Below, piece after piece: positions 49,501 through 60,677 of a stretch of DNA of 64,000 nucleotides; within the stretch, counting starts at the first letter, position 1; the number at the start of each line of letters is the position of its first letter. The DNA comes from Gavia stellata. Taxonomy: Eukaryota; Chordata; Aves; Gaviiformes; Gaviidae. The stretch spans positions 27,969,943-28,033,942 of the forward strand of contig NC_082600.1 in NCBI RefSeq assembly GCF_030936135.1, written 5' to 3'. A program made the translations under genes and the position numbers. Below the pieces are notes generated by a model, which saw only the letters and a list, made by a program, of their open reading frames with translations, made no database searches and had not been told where the DNA came from.

Positions 49501-52500
49501 TGTTGTCCGAATTTAATGACTTGACAAAGCAAAGTGTTCAGATGCTGAAACTGAATCTAGGAGCAGAAAAGGTACCACCAAGACCAGACTTGTAAACTGA
49601 GTTCCTGTGGTTGCTCTGTGGCTATCTAGGGGAACCAAAAACCTGTAGGTACTAGCCAAATCATTATTAAAATTCCACAGACACATGGAACCTTTTTCAT
49701 GCAAATGTACAGAACTGCCCCATCTCTTTGTCCAGCACCCAGCTCAGTGCCAAGGCTGGCAGGGTTTCACAACTCAGCCATTCCCCTACCTAGACCTCCT
49801 GAGATCTCTGGGCAAGGACACAAACTTTATCTCAACATAATGAGAGAAAAATCTAATATGTGCTGATAAGACTGAGTTTCCTCAGAGAGACCACCCTTGT
49901 TTAAAACACAGCCATATAGAGAAAATTCTTGTATTAGAAGTGAAAATCCTCTATCTTGAGCCTAGACTAATATGAATTACCATCTTCTAAGAAGACATCT
50001 ATGTGGATATCTGCTATTGTGGATATGGCAAGTTTCATCTCAGATTGTTCACTCAGTTTTAAAGATGCTTGGAAGGAAATGGTTAATCACTGCTGTAATC
50101 TCAGTTCATTTCAGCACAATCTATAGAAAAGAATCTGTGAGGGGGGCAGTTTGCTTTATTTCTGACACAAAGCCTTCTCTCTTCTGCATATTAATGTGTT
50201 TCAACTTGTAAGGCATACCTTTGTATTTGTATGCAACAACAACCATGCTAAATAAAGGTTTATGCATACAAAGAGTAACTGAAAACACCTGAAGAAAAAA
50301 ACCTGAAGAAATAGATGTAATAAACAGCTTCTTGATCTTTAAGGCTTTGCTGTTGCAACCATTTAAGCACGTCATTTATTTTAATAAGGCCACTGTTTTC
50401 ACTGTGATTACAGGTGTGAACAGCATTAACCACATTTATATTAATTGCAGGACTGAGGCTGAAATCTAGAAATGACACAATTGCATTAGTATCTGTCATT
50501 GCTTGCAGAAGAAAGGTATGGTATTTGCAAGGTTTTCAAGGCATATTGTGTGCCCTGGCCAAAAAAATCTTGAGGTACAGTTATCCTTCTGTTGTGTCCA
50601 GTTGGTAACTTTTTTGATGAAGTAAAAGAGCTGCTGGGTGGCATAAATATATCAGACACATGTCAACACTAGGCTTTATTGGGTCTCCAGCTAAAGCACA
50701 GGAAAATGCTTCTTTCTGTCTCTGCTTCTTTATCATTAGAGACATTTTTAAAACACTGCTTAACATCACATCTAGCAGACCTCATCATAAAAAGAGTTGA
50801 TAGTATGTTCACCAGTGACAACATGGGGCTTTCTTTAATAGGAAAGTAATGAAAAAAACTGCCATAACTGCATGTGTAAGAGAATTTTGCTGGCCATGTT
50901 CTGTGATGGGGAAATCTGAAGTAGTATATTGCAGTCTGAAAGGGAAAAAAAGATGAACTTGGGAAATAAGAAGTAGTAACTGGTGCATTGTGCCCCTGCC
51001 CCCTTCATCTTTCAGTCTAGAGCTGGAAAGTCTAAAAAATTCATTAGCTGCAGCCTTCATGCAAGCAGGCAGAAAATAGATGTTCTCAGAGTCAGCTGAA
51101 TCTTCAGGCTTTACAGATAAGGACCAGTGCATTGAATTAAAACCAGGCTCCAGTGGGTGGCCGATGTACAATTTAGAGATTAGTATAACGTTTTTCATCT
51201 CTCTGTTCTGGCAGACCACTGCTTTTTGAATCAGCTACAGTTTCCAGGCAGCCTGCAAGCTTGGTCCTAAGAGGCATCACCGCCTCCTGTGACAGGAGGT
51301 ATGTAGTCTTGAATCTTAGGAAAAAGGCTGCAGCCTTTTAGCCTGCCCAAATGGTAAAAGGCATTTCTGGCTACAGTTGCTATGGGAATACAGGAGCAAA
51401 AATTAATCAAATCACCTTGAGAATTAGACCACTAAAGAAATATAAAATGTTCTGAAGCTTGAAATATCACCCAGCGGTGTTAAATCTCACAACTGTGCTG
51501 TTATTTTAATATCTGAATAACAAACTCTTTCTCAAATATCAAGAAGTAGTGTAAAGGGCAGTAGCAGCATCTTACTGTGAAGATGGCATTCATTGTATTT
51601 GTGTGGAAAGTGCAAATAATAGTAATAAGACTTCTATAAAAGGACAACCAAATGGAATGGGATGAGAAAGATTTTTTCTGGGAAAAGGAGTTGTACAGAT
51701 GTATGTATCTTTCTACTGCTTGCCTTTGCCTAATTAGCTACCACAGCTCAGTGTTGCCAACATTAGACTTTGCAACTGCTAGGAGAGTAAAGTGCTATGG
51801 ATTGACTATACTGAAAGTATACAAGGTCTAATCATCAAGGGAAAATCCTCTCTTTCGTATTCCAGATGAACTTCATTAATCTACAACTACCTATTGCACA
51901 TTATCCATTTACGCAGCATACCTGAGGGAGGTGGCTGTCTAATGATTTAGTTACTACTCTCCCAGATTCAAGAAGGTACTGAGTAACCTGACTTGTCCGG
52001 GGATTTTCTATTATTCCTTTGTAGGTCTGGACCTAGACTGCTCTGCATGTAACCTGGGTTTAGTTTCTCAGGATAACACAGTGAGATGCTTGAGACCAAT
52101 AGAGCTGCTATCCTGGTGTTTGGTGGAATTCAGGATAGGTGCCCATGTGCCTTGGACAACAGAGAGCGAAGCACATGCAATGAAAGAAAAGGATTTCCAG
52201 AAGCCACTGTGCTGAGGAAGAAACTGGCATTGCCAGCCAGGGATGCTCAGGAGCAATATGGGCAAGTCATGCCTCTGGAACTTGGATACACATCAACTCC
52301 AAGCCTGTGGCGTATGCCTGTTGCTGCTCAAGCACCACCTACTCAAGTCCTTTCTTGGAAGGAGAAAAGCCCCTTTATACAAGAAATTGGGATCCTCCCC
52401 AGAATATCCTGTTTCACGGGGATTAAAGTATGTCACTGGAAAGCAAGAGACCCTCTTTCAAACCTTCCAAACTTTATGTTAAAATTCAGTCCCAGTCCCA

Positions 52501-52537
52501 CCTTGTGTTCTGAGACCAGAGTATCTTCTGCTGAAGC
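43593..52537. other. Gene-free AT-rich spacer
   Basis: No gene or sizeable repeat is recognised. An isolated promoter-like pair occurs at 45462-45510 (ATTGG, then TATATAA 38 bases on) without a reading frame after it. A 175-codon plus-strand frame starts at 52086 and ends in the next region. It has no known motif and is within chance expectation. Confidence 0.5.
47549..47579. repeat. 10-bp inverted repeat with nested direct repeats
   Basis: TAGGAATTTA (47549-47558) pairs perfectly with TAAATTCCTA (47570-47579). The loop holds GTTTTACATTC, and TAGTTTTACATTC also occurs just upstream at about 47531. This looks like a local duplication or inversion scar with no recognised element. Confidence 0.75.
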
Positions 52538-52604
52538 TATCCTACTTTGTATAAATAATGAACTACTCCAGCTGAGTAGTTCATTGTATGTGTTGGCTAG
52601 GATA
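52538..52604. repeat. 67-base two-part hairpin
   Basis: AATGAACTACTC (52557-52568) pairs perfectly with GAGTAGTTCATT (52574-52585) around a 5-base loop. Outside it, after a symmetric 12-base internal region that is mostly unpaired, TATCCTA (52538-52544) pairs with TAGGATA (52598-52604). Both arms are 31 bases. The symmetry suggests a decayed palindromic element or a foldable RNA. The large internal loop argues against a functional microRNA precursor. Confidence 0.8.
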
Positions 52605-52697
52605 CTAACCTAGGGACACTCAGGTTCCAAGTCACCCTCTCAATGAATCTTTGATTGTTTCTTACACATGGTTTCTTTCAACCAAGAGCTCTGGAAG

Positions 52698-52834
52698 AGG
52701 GAATTGTTCAAGGAACGTGTGGACGAGGCATTGTGGAACATGGTTTAATGGGCATGGTGGTGTTAGTTAATTGTTGGACTTGATGATCTTACAGGTCTTT
52801 TCCAACCGTAGTGATTTTCTGTGATTCTGTGAAT
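52698..52834 (+). mobile_element. Very short CR1 LINE 3' end
   Basis: Only the last part of a CR1 remains: the final ORF2 codons (FKERVDEALWNMV-like), a stop, the 3' UTR with TTGGACTTGATGATCTTACA, and the tail GTGATTTTCTGTGATTCTGTGA. It shares the GGCATTGTGG and TTTAATGGGCATGGTGGTG text with the copy at 9939-10420, so both come from one subfamily. Confidence 0.93.
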
Positions 52835-55800
52835 TTCAAATCTGGGGAGAGGGTGAATTGGTAAAAGAGCCTATGCTGTCCTCCTCATTAACTGTGAAGG
52901 GGATCAAGAAAGCAGTACAGATTTGGGTGGTTATGTAGTTTCTGGAGAGCAAATCTCAGGCGCCAGCTCTCATAGCCCTTGACAGGGGCAGCTGTGAACA
53001 CTAGCAGTATTATGCCAGCACTGAGGGAAATGCAGTGCCAGTGAAGAGGGGGCAGAGGTCCCATTCAGTAGTTGTTGGGGTTTTTTTAGGAAAATGCTGC
53101 TTCGCAGATCATGTTTACTTCCTTAAATCACTGCTGAAACGCAAGCTGATTCCAGGGAGTTTCTGAACCTCCTTGCTCCTGAGATGCCACAGCAAATCTG
53201 AGAGTCCTAGTTCCTCTGTAGAGGATGAGAGCCAGGGCTGCTCTCAGGAGTGAAGAACATCACTGGGAATCTAAAGCAGGTTCCTGGCCAACAACGTCCA
53301 AGAATCAGTATAGCTATTTCTGTTCTTTTAGAGAAATACCCCAACTAATCAAAGAAATTATTTGACTTTTCCAAAACAGAACTCTTCCACAAATTTGTGC
53401 CTGTGGCAAATTTTTAGAAACTGATGCATTTAGTTCCCAAATAAGCTATACTTTTGCTGGTGTCAGGATTTCCTGAAAATGGAAATTAGGCATTCAAAAC
53501 AGCTGTGCAGGCTAGAGTCCTCCCACCTTTACATTACCAGGACTGTGTTTTTCCAGTGGTGTTAGTGTATCAAACACATATGAGTGTTACAACCCACATA
53601 GGGCAAGATAAAGTTTTTGCATTATGCTAGAGGACCTGAGCTCCTAGAGTCAATCAAACAGTTTTCAGCTACTGTCATTGTCTCTCAAAGCAACAGCTGT
53701 GTCAGTATTTTGGGAAAAAAATGTGTTGAGTAGTAAATACAAGAGAAAACCTTGAGGTAAGTTTGTGAACAGAATTTGTCCTTTTCAATCACAGCCATAG
53801 CAGTATTGCACTTTGAAGCCTTTAAACATTAACCAAGAATAAAGAACATTTTCTGCTGTTTGGGGCACTCCTGTTACATGATCAAGGTCTCTTAGCAGTT
53901 GAGAGGATTATCCTGACTCTCTCTTTCATCTGCCTCTGGTTTGCCAGGGACAGTATTATCACACACAGGCTCCAAGTCTCAGTAGCGGGTGGCTTGCCTT
54001 TCCCTTGAGTATTGGGCATTCTTGATGTGCTTACACTTGGCTTTTTGTCCTTGTCTGAGTCTTATGTACAGATCACATAGCAATTTATGAAAGCAAGAAA
54101 AAAATATTGTCCTGTCTTGGATTGTCAGGGAGCAGCGAGGACAAGCAACTCCTAAGGGAGAGTGAGCCAGGACCCAAGGGTGATCCCAGCCCAGGCAGTG
54201 CCCTCACTGACCAGGGCATGGTCCTGCAGTACCTGAGCACGGCAGGCAGAGACGGGTGCTGGAAACAGGGTCCATCCACAGCCCCATCCAGAGAGTTCCA
54301 TCAGGAGCAGCAGGAGAGAGGGCTGCAGACAGGACTGGAGACATGGCTGCAATACGGGCCCAAGGGGTCCATGTGCGAGGTGGGACTGGGGACAGACTCC
54401 CCTACAGCATAGCCTGGGCAGGGACTGGGGGCTCAGGCCTGAGCTGAAATGGGGCTCCAGGGCCCATGGGCAGAGGGTACGGGTGGGAGTCCCAGGTGAG
54501 GCTGGTCAGCATCTCTAAGGTCTACTGGTGCTTTCAGGGCTCGGACGTTATTTTATTAAATCCAATAGAGACCCAATTCTACAAATTTATTTCTGCTCCT
54601 GTTTTTGCTTATTGCATCTGTCCTATCAGTGATTTTCTTCTTCTGAGTTTCACATGCCAATCTCTTTTCCAATTGGTCACATTGAAAGTTTTACCACTGA
54701 CACGTTTTTTGATCATTAAAAATTTCCACAAGGCTTGCTCCTTTTGAAGGTTCCCAAGTGCTGAAATGCCTCAGTAGGGCCACAGCGTCACAGCTTTCAA
54801 GTGCAGGGTGAAGTGGATAAAAATAAATACAGCAGAAAAGTAGATATTTTGTGAAAACATAATTGATTGTACTCAAATTACGAGTTGTACAGCTCTATGT
54901 GGAGGCCCCACTAGGTACTATTGAAAATTCCACCTACGATCAGGTATAACTCATCCATTCACAAATTGGAATTAATATCCCTTTGTGTAAAAGTTTTAAA
55001 TAAACATGCATTTAATGGGTGATTTTCTTATATACACAATGTATTTTTTGTTAATCTAATTAAAAGTCTGAAACTCTTTAAATGATGTTTCTGTGCTTTT
55101 TAAATTGAAAGCAAAATTCTGCCTACAAGAGGCCACAAAAGCTCCGATTAAAAAAACTAAGTGAATGATGAATGAAAAATGACAATGCATAGAAGGAGAA
55201 AAAAGCTGGTAAAAGCTATTCAAGGGCTGTGGATTTTTTATTATTTCAGTGCACTTTTTCTAAACCTGCTGTAGCTGTTATCCTCCTTGAGCTTACAAAA
55301 ATAAAACCTTCACTTTGATTTGTATCTCATTCAGGGAAATTCTAAGATAACTGGTAAACAGTAAAGAGCTCAATACCTAGGAACATGGCAACCCTTAAAA
55401 CTGGGGCACTGGCACAGTTTTCAGGAAGCTAGTGCTGCCAATCACTCTTCAATATTGTCAAAGTGATAAGGACAAGAGGGTTAACACTCCCACCGTAGCT
55501 GTGTAGTTTGGGAGCAGGCAATGTAGGTGTCAGTGATGAAGATATAACTTCTCGTGAGTAGTCCTATCTGGAATTTCATTGGCAGACAGGAGGACAGGGA
55601 AAAGACTTTTCTGAAACTCATAATTCTCAGAAAGTGTGTGGCAGTCACTTGGATACAGGGAGAGGTATGTATGCTTGCTGATTAGCACAAGGAAATTCCT
55701 AACTTGGTGCAAATTTAATTGTGTTTAATCTCAAGCTGACAGTTATTAGTGGTTTTTCCGATCAAAAGAAGAACTCCAGGATTTCCTAGCAATATAAAAG

Positions 55801-58800
55801 AAAGGCATACCAGCAAAACAAGATTAAAATTGCTTATTTAACTTAAGATTTCCTGCTTAGTGATTTGATAGAAGGGTAAGATTGGTTATTCAAAACACTT
55901 TGACTGAAATCAGTCTACCCACACAGGGTCCATTGGCCAGCATTCCTCCTTATTGCATGTACAAGCTTTCATGCTGGCAGCTGAAGGCTACAGAAAGGGA
56001 AACAGTCCAGGAGTTTAAACCTCATCCTGGAAAAGCTTGTACCTTTCTCTTTCCGTTTTGGCAGCTAAGACCTTTGTTGTTGTTGTTTTCCCTGTTCTCG
56101 TTGTTAATGAGGAAATATCTGTGTTAAAAGAGTGTTTTCTTGAGATTTCATCCAACCCATGCCTTTTCTGTTGTTCCACTGAACTTACAGGTCACCTCTA
56201 CTTGCAATATGATACCCTGAAGAGGAGAATGAGCTCACCAGACTAATATTTTAGCTTGTGAGTTAATTCAGTTTCTCAACTTGAAAAATTCAGAGGCTGT
56301 ACACTATTGAACTAACCTGCTTTGCCAGACAAACCCAGCTTTGCTACAAGGCTGAAGTCTGAAAAAACAGGCAGAAAGGTCATGGTCTGAGGAGGATCCA
56401 TTCTCTATATTAAACATGTAACTGTAGAACAGATACTGTCCATGCTTCACACAAACATCAGTGATTTTGTGGGACACTTACTAACACAAAGGCAGATGGG
56501 GGGAATCCATTTATGAAAGGCTAAACTAACCTTGCAAACCCAGTTTAAGAAATTCAGCTTGCTTTAAATTAAAAGTTAATGCTTTGAGTTTTACAGTCCA
56601 TTATACAGTAATCGTGAAACTGAGCAACAAGACACAGCACAGTGTGCATCCCGGCCTCCCGTGCTGAATCTATTGCTCTAAAGGAGCCTGCAGATCAAAT
56701 GCTGCCAATTCAGGTATCAGCAGGCATAAATTATTGCAGAAATTACTTGAACCCCTGAGCATCATACAGTGATTAGATACAATTTATCAAGTGAGATTTT
56801 ATCTAAAAAAATTAAATGAAAGAAACTAACAAATATTAAATGCAAGAATGTGTGTTTTATAAACATTACTCAAAATTTCAATTCTATGTTAAGTGAGGAA
56901 GCTGAAATTTAGTTTGCAAAGTGATTGTGGTTTAGACCCTGTGCAAACAGGCAGCAGCCACCACAGCAGCCTCTAGCAGGACAGGTATGTTCATGGAACA
57001 CAGCAGTCTTCTCTCTGTATTTCCTCACTGCTCTGCAAGGGAAGGGATGCTGTGGGGCTCTGCATGGTGGAGGGCCAGTTGCCTAAACTTCTTCATAGAC
57101 TCCAGGTGACAGGTGGCCCCAATATGGGCCATACTCAGCCTGCACAAAGCTGATCACCTCAGCTGCAGTGTCAGTGCTGAAGAAAACTTAAATTCTCTCC
57201 CACCTCTTTAATCTGCCCATAATGCACATGCTTTGCCCATCATTCACATAGGTATGGGACAGACTTAGTACTAGCACTGCACCCATTTAGTTTCTCACCC
57301 TTCTACCTATTTATAAAGAAGAAGAAAGATAGGAGATGTTGCTCTGTAATTTGTTGTTCAAAGACCTCAGAGGGGTTCATGGACACACTAGCAGAACTAC
57401 CAAAAACCTCATGTGGCTCTTTGTCACATTGCTGTGTGTTCCCAGATATAACCTGAGCACTCACTCTGTCCCTAAGGTCAAGAAAAACAAAAAGCAGTGG
57501 TGCCATTCTTGTAATGCCATTTTTCTGAGCCTATGTATGTTAATTGCTTGTGAAGTCTATTTTCTTCCACGGTTTTGTTTCATCACAGTTAGGTCCGTCT
57601 CCACCCAGGCCTCAGGCAACCTGTACCTGAGGCTTCCGTTTCTTATGGGCAGTCCTGAAAAGAGGGCAAAAGTGGAAAACCCACATGAACTGGCCCAGTA
57701 GAACTGAGTGGTATACATACATCCTCAAACTTTTCTTTTTTTTCCATGCTGGCGTTTGGCTGGTCAAATGGAGTCTGCTATTTTTACTTAAAAAAAAGGC
57801 TTTATTTTTAGGCCATGTTTTCAATGTCATTGGCATAGAACTTTTAATCACAAACAACTTGCATGGTTTTGAGTTCAAAGAAACATTTAGGCAATCTCAG
57901 TCACAGAAAATCATAGTTTTATTGTTGCCATCTGAGTTAGCTAAGAACAGCTCAAAGAACCTTATGAAAATCTGTCAAGAAGCCCTTCAAAGCAAGAAAA
58001 AGCTCAAACTATTCCAGCATCTTCCAAAAAGTAATTTTCATGGTGTTCTGAAGTCCTGAAAATGGGGCTGTAGACTGTAAGTGCTATCTCATCCATGCCT
58101 ACATATTGCCACAAACATGAGTCTGAAATACTCTAAGCTCTTCAAAATCAAATCTGTTTCTTCATAGTACATAAGACAATTTAGAGTTGTTCTTCTTTGC
58201 TGTTTTTGCTTCTGTAGATAGCTATGAAATACTCTTAGAGACCTCCCAGTGTCTAAAGCCAGTAAAATCTTTCACCAAAGTTCTTTGGATAATTGAAGTA
58301 GTTTCCATTTTCTTTACAGTACTCACAAAGCTATTAATCTCAGAAGAAAAGTAAGGGTATTTAAAACAAGTATATCTTGAAACAACAACTTGTTCTTGCT
58401 GACCCTTTGCTGACAGTTCTAGCACATCAGACACTAAAGCTCCCATCAGACACTGTAAGCTCCCATGGGCTTGAGGCACTGTGAGATCCTAGATTCTATT
58501 TGGTTTCCAAATATGTAAGTACAAAATAACATGGAAAATTGTCAAGACTTTTCCCTGGTATTTTCTACACTATTTCATCAGCGAATTCCGAAGAAGGTGA
58601 TTTTTACCTTCTTTTGACTAGATAAAATGCTGCTTCTTTCAAGTGCTGTATTTAACTAGTGTTCTGTTACCCTCAAACTTATAGCACTGGCATGATGTAT
58701 GTTTACTCTTATTATCAACAAATCCACTACTATAGGATAGGATTATCAAATATATTTAGGGTTTTACTGCAGCAAAGCTCCTAGTGATTTCACTGGAAAT

Positions 58801-60314
58801 AGTTAGCCAAATCTACCTGCAGTGCTGCAGCACAGGCACAGAAAGATGGGCCAGTGGTTAATATCTCTGAGTTTTGTCAGCTTCAGCAGCTTCCCAGTGA
58901 GGTGAGGGCTGCAGCTGCAAGGAAAGCAGAAGATAATGGTGGTGATGGGTGGAAAGAGGCAGTTGTAGAGGGGCAGTTTCTGTGCATCAAAATGCCTTGT
59001 TACGGTTCTGTTCACCAGTATTTGCTAGAGGTAAGACGACTAGCAAACCAGAGGTTCTGACCACAGTAAGCATACTTTCCTGTTCTCCTTCGCTGAAGGT
59101 TCTTTCATTAATGGGATTGCTCTTGGTGAGAAATGCTATGACCTATTCTTCAAGAGCTGCTTTTTGGACCTGTTCACACGAACAGGCAGGTCTTGCATTA
59201 AACAGTGAAAGCCCATGGACCGGGCTGTCTTTTTATTCCATGACAGAGTCTTGATGGAGCCTTTGATACTTTTGCTGGGATAACTGTCTTCAAAGGATGC
59301 AGTTATCTCCACAGTTGGAGCTTACTGAAATCACTTCCAGCAGTCTTGTATGAAGATAGTGAGATATGAGCTTGATAAAGTCTACATTCAAAAACAAGGA
59401 TTAGTTTCTTCCGGACATTTGAGACAGATGGGCATGCAGACTACTGCTGTTGTCTGAGTTTACCAGAACATCAGAGAACTGGAAGGATCTCACATGAGGT
59501 CGTTTCAGTTCTTCACATTCCCCCCTTCTAGTCAACACAACTTACAATGTCCTTGAAGATATGCTAGATGCACATATAAAATGTGCAAAGAGCTTTATAG
59601 ACTTGATCTCACATCATCAGCTACAGGATTGTGATGACTTCCTCTCTTTAGTGGGTGGGCAAGTAAAAGCACATAACATTTGAACAACAAAGGTACAGTG
59701 TAAGCAAGTTATAGATCTAATAATAAAATCCAGAAATCCTAAGCCCTAACCCTTAGCAATGCCCCTATTTTCTGCATAGGACAGTTAAAACCAACAACTA
59801 AGCCTAGCCGGAGTAAATTTCACTGGAATTGGAGAGTAAAGGTTCCCTGGATGCCAAGAAAAAACAAATGGGAAATACAAGAAATGCCATTCCCAGAAGG
59901 GCCAATTATCTTAAGAAAGAAGCCAACAGCTAATCAAAACTGATAAGCATATTTAAGCAAGTTTTGTATATTTCACTTACGTGATTTCAAAGTGGATAAT
60001 CATTCTGGTTATCTGTGAAGAAAGAGAATGAGTCTGGTCTGTTTTTTCTGCAGGCTGGTTTTTCTCTCTCTGTTACACTGAATAGTTCTCAAAAGCAGCA
60101 TTATCAAGTGAAACAGGAATGGGAAAACTTCTTAGAAGCCATTTAATTGTGCCAGACGTCCTCTGTACCATCAATTTGATAATGTTGCTTTTTAAAAACT
60201 GCTGACATCAGTAATGAAAGAGAAAGAACAAAAAAGTGCAACTCCCTTAGAAGTACTTCCTTTGAAATTTGGAGCACCGCAAAATCTATAGCAAACCAGA
60301 AAAGATAAAAGAGC
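52835..60314. other. Gene-free spacer with one GC-rich patch
   Basis: No gene is recognised. A GC-rich patch at about 54110-54560 stands out from AT-rich flanks. It contains a perfect 14-base palindrome (GCTCAGGCCTGAGC, 54431-54444) and overlapping open frames of about 60-100 codons without motifs. It could be an old LTR or an unannotated non-coding exon, but I recognise neither. Frames of 121-124 codons near 57336-58059 carry no domain and are taken as chance. Confidence 0.5.
58425..58463. repeat. Small tandem duplication, 19-20 bp
   Basis: CATCAGACACTAAAGCTCC (58425-58443) is followed directly by CATCAGACACTGTAAGCTCC (58444-58463), differing by one inserted base and one substitution. It is a local slippage duplication. 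Confidence 0.85.
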
Positions 60315-60360
60315 TGTGTGTGTTTGTGTGTGCACGCACGCATCCGTGCGTGCATGCACA
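60315..60360. repeat. TG-rich alternating tract with hairpin
   Basis: TG repeats run into alternating GC/CA steps. Within them TGCACGCACG (60331-60340) pairs perfectly with CGTGCGTGCA (60345-60354) across a 4-base loop. The combination can form Z-DNA or a cruciform. It is probably polymorphic in length. Confidence 0.85.
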
Positions 60361-60677
60361 TTTCTGAGAAAATGCCTTGGTTTTCAACCAGTTTCTTCTT
60401 CGTCTCTCAGAAGCCATTATCACTGATGAAAAACAGCCCCATAACATACTGTACCCATGATCGCCACAGGCATTCTGGCCTTTTTTCCCCCATACTGGTA
60501 CGCCATGCATTAGTTGATGAATTTCAAAGACTATGAAAAGTTTATCAGTGATCCAGGGAGATTCCATTCTTTGCTACAGTGGACAGGATGAAGCATTGCA
60601 GGTATGCTATTCTGAATGTATATGAAATTAATGTAATCTTCCAGTCTGCATTCTATATTTATTATACATTAGTACCT

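Noticed and set aside
52538-52604. A microRNA precursor
   Set aside because: The 12-base internal region is mostly unpaired on both arms, leaving too little continuous duplex for a mature microRNA.
52086-52613. 175-codon plus-strand frame in AT-rich spacer
   Set aside because: It has no signal, domain or repeat. By a rough estimate from stop frequency, about one frame of this length is expected by chance in six frames of a 64 kb window. Cross-species conservation would change this view.
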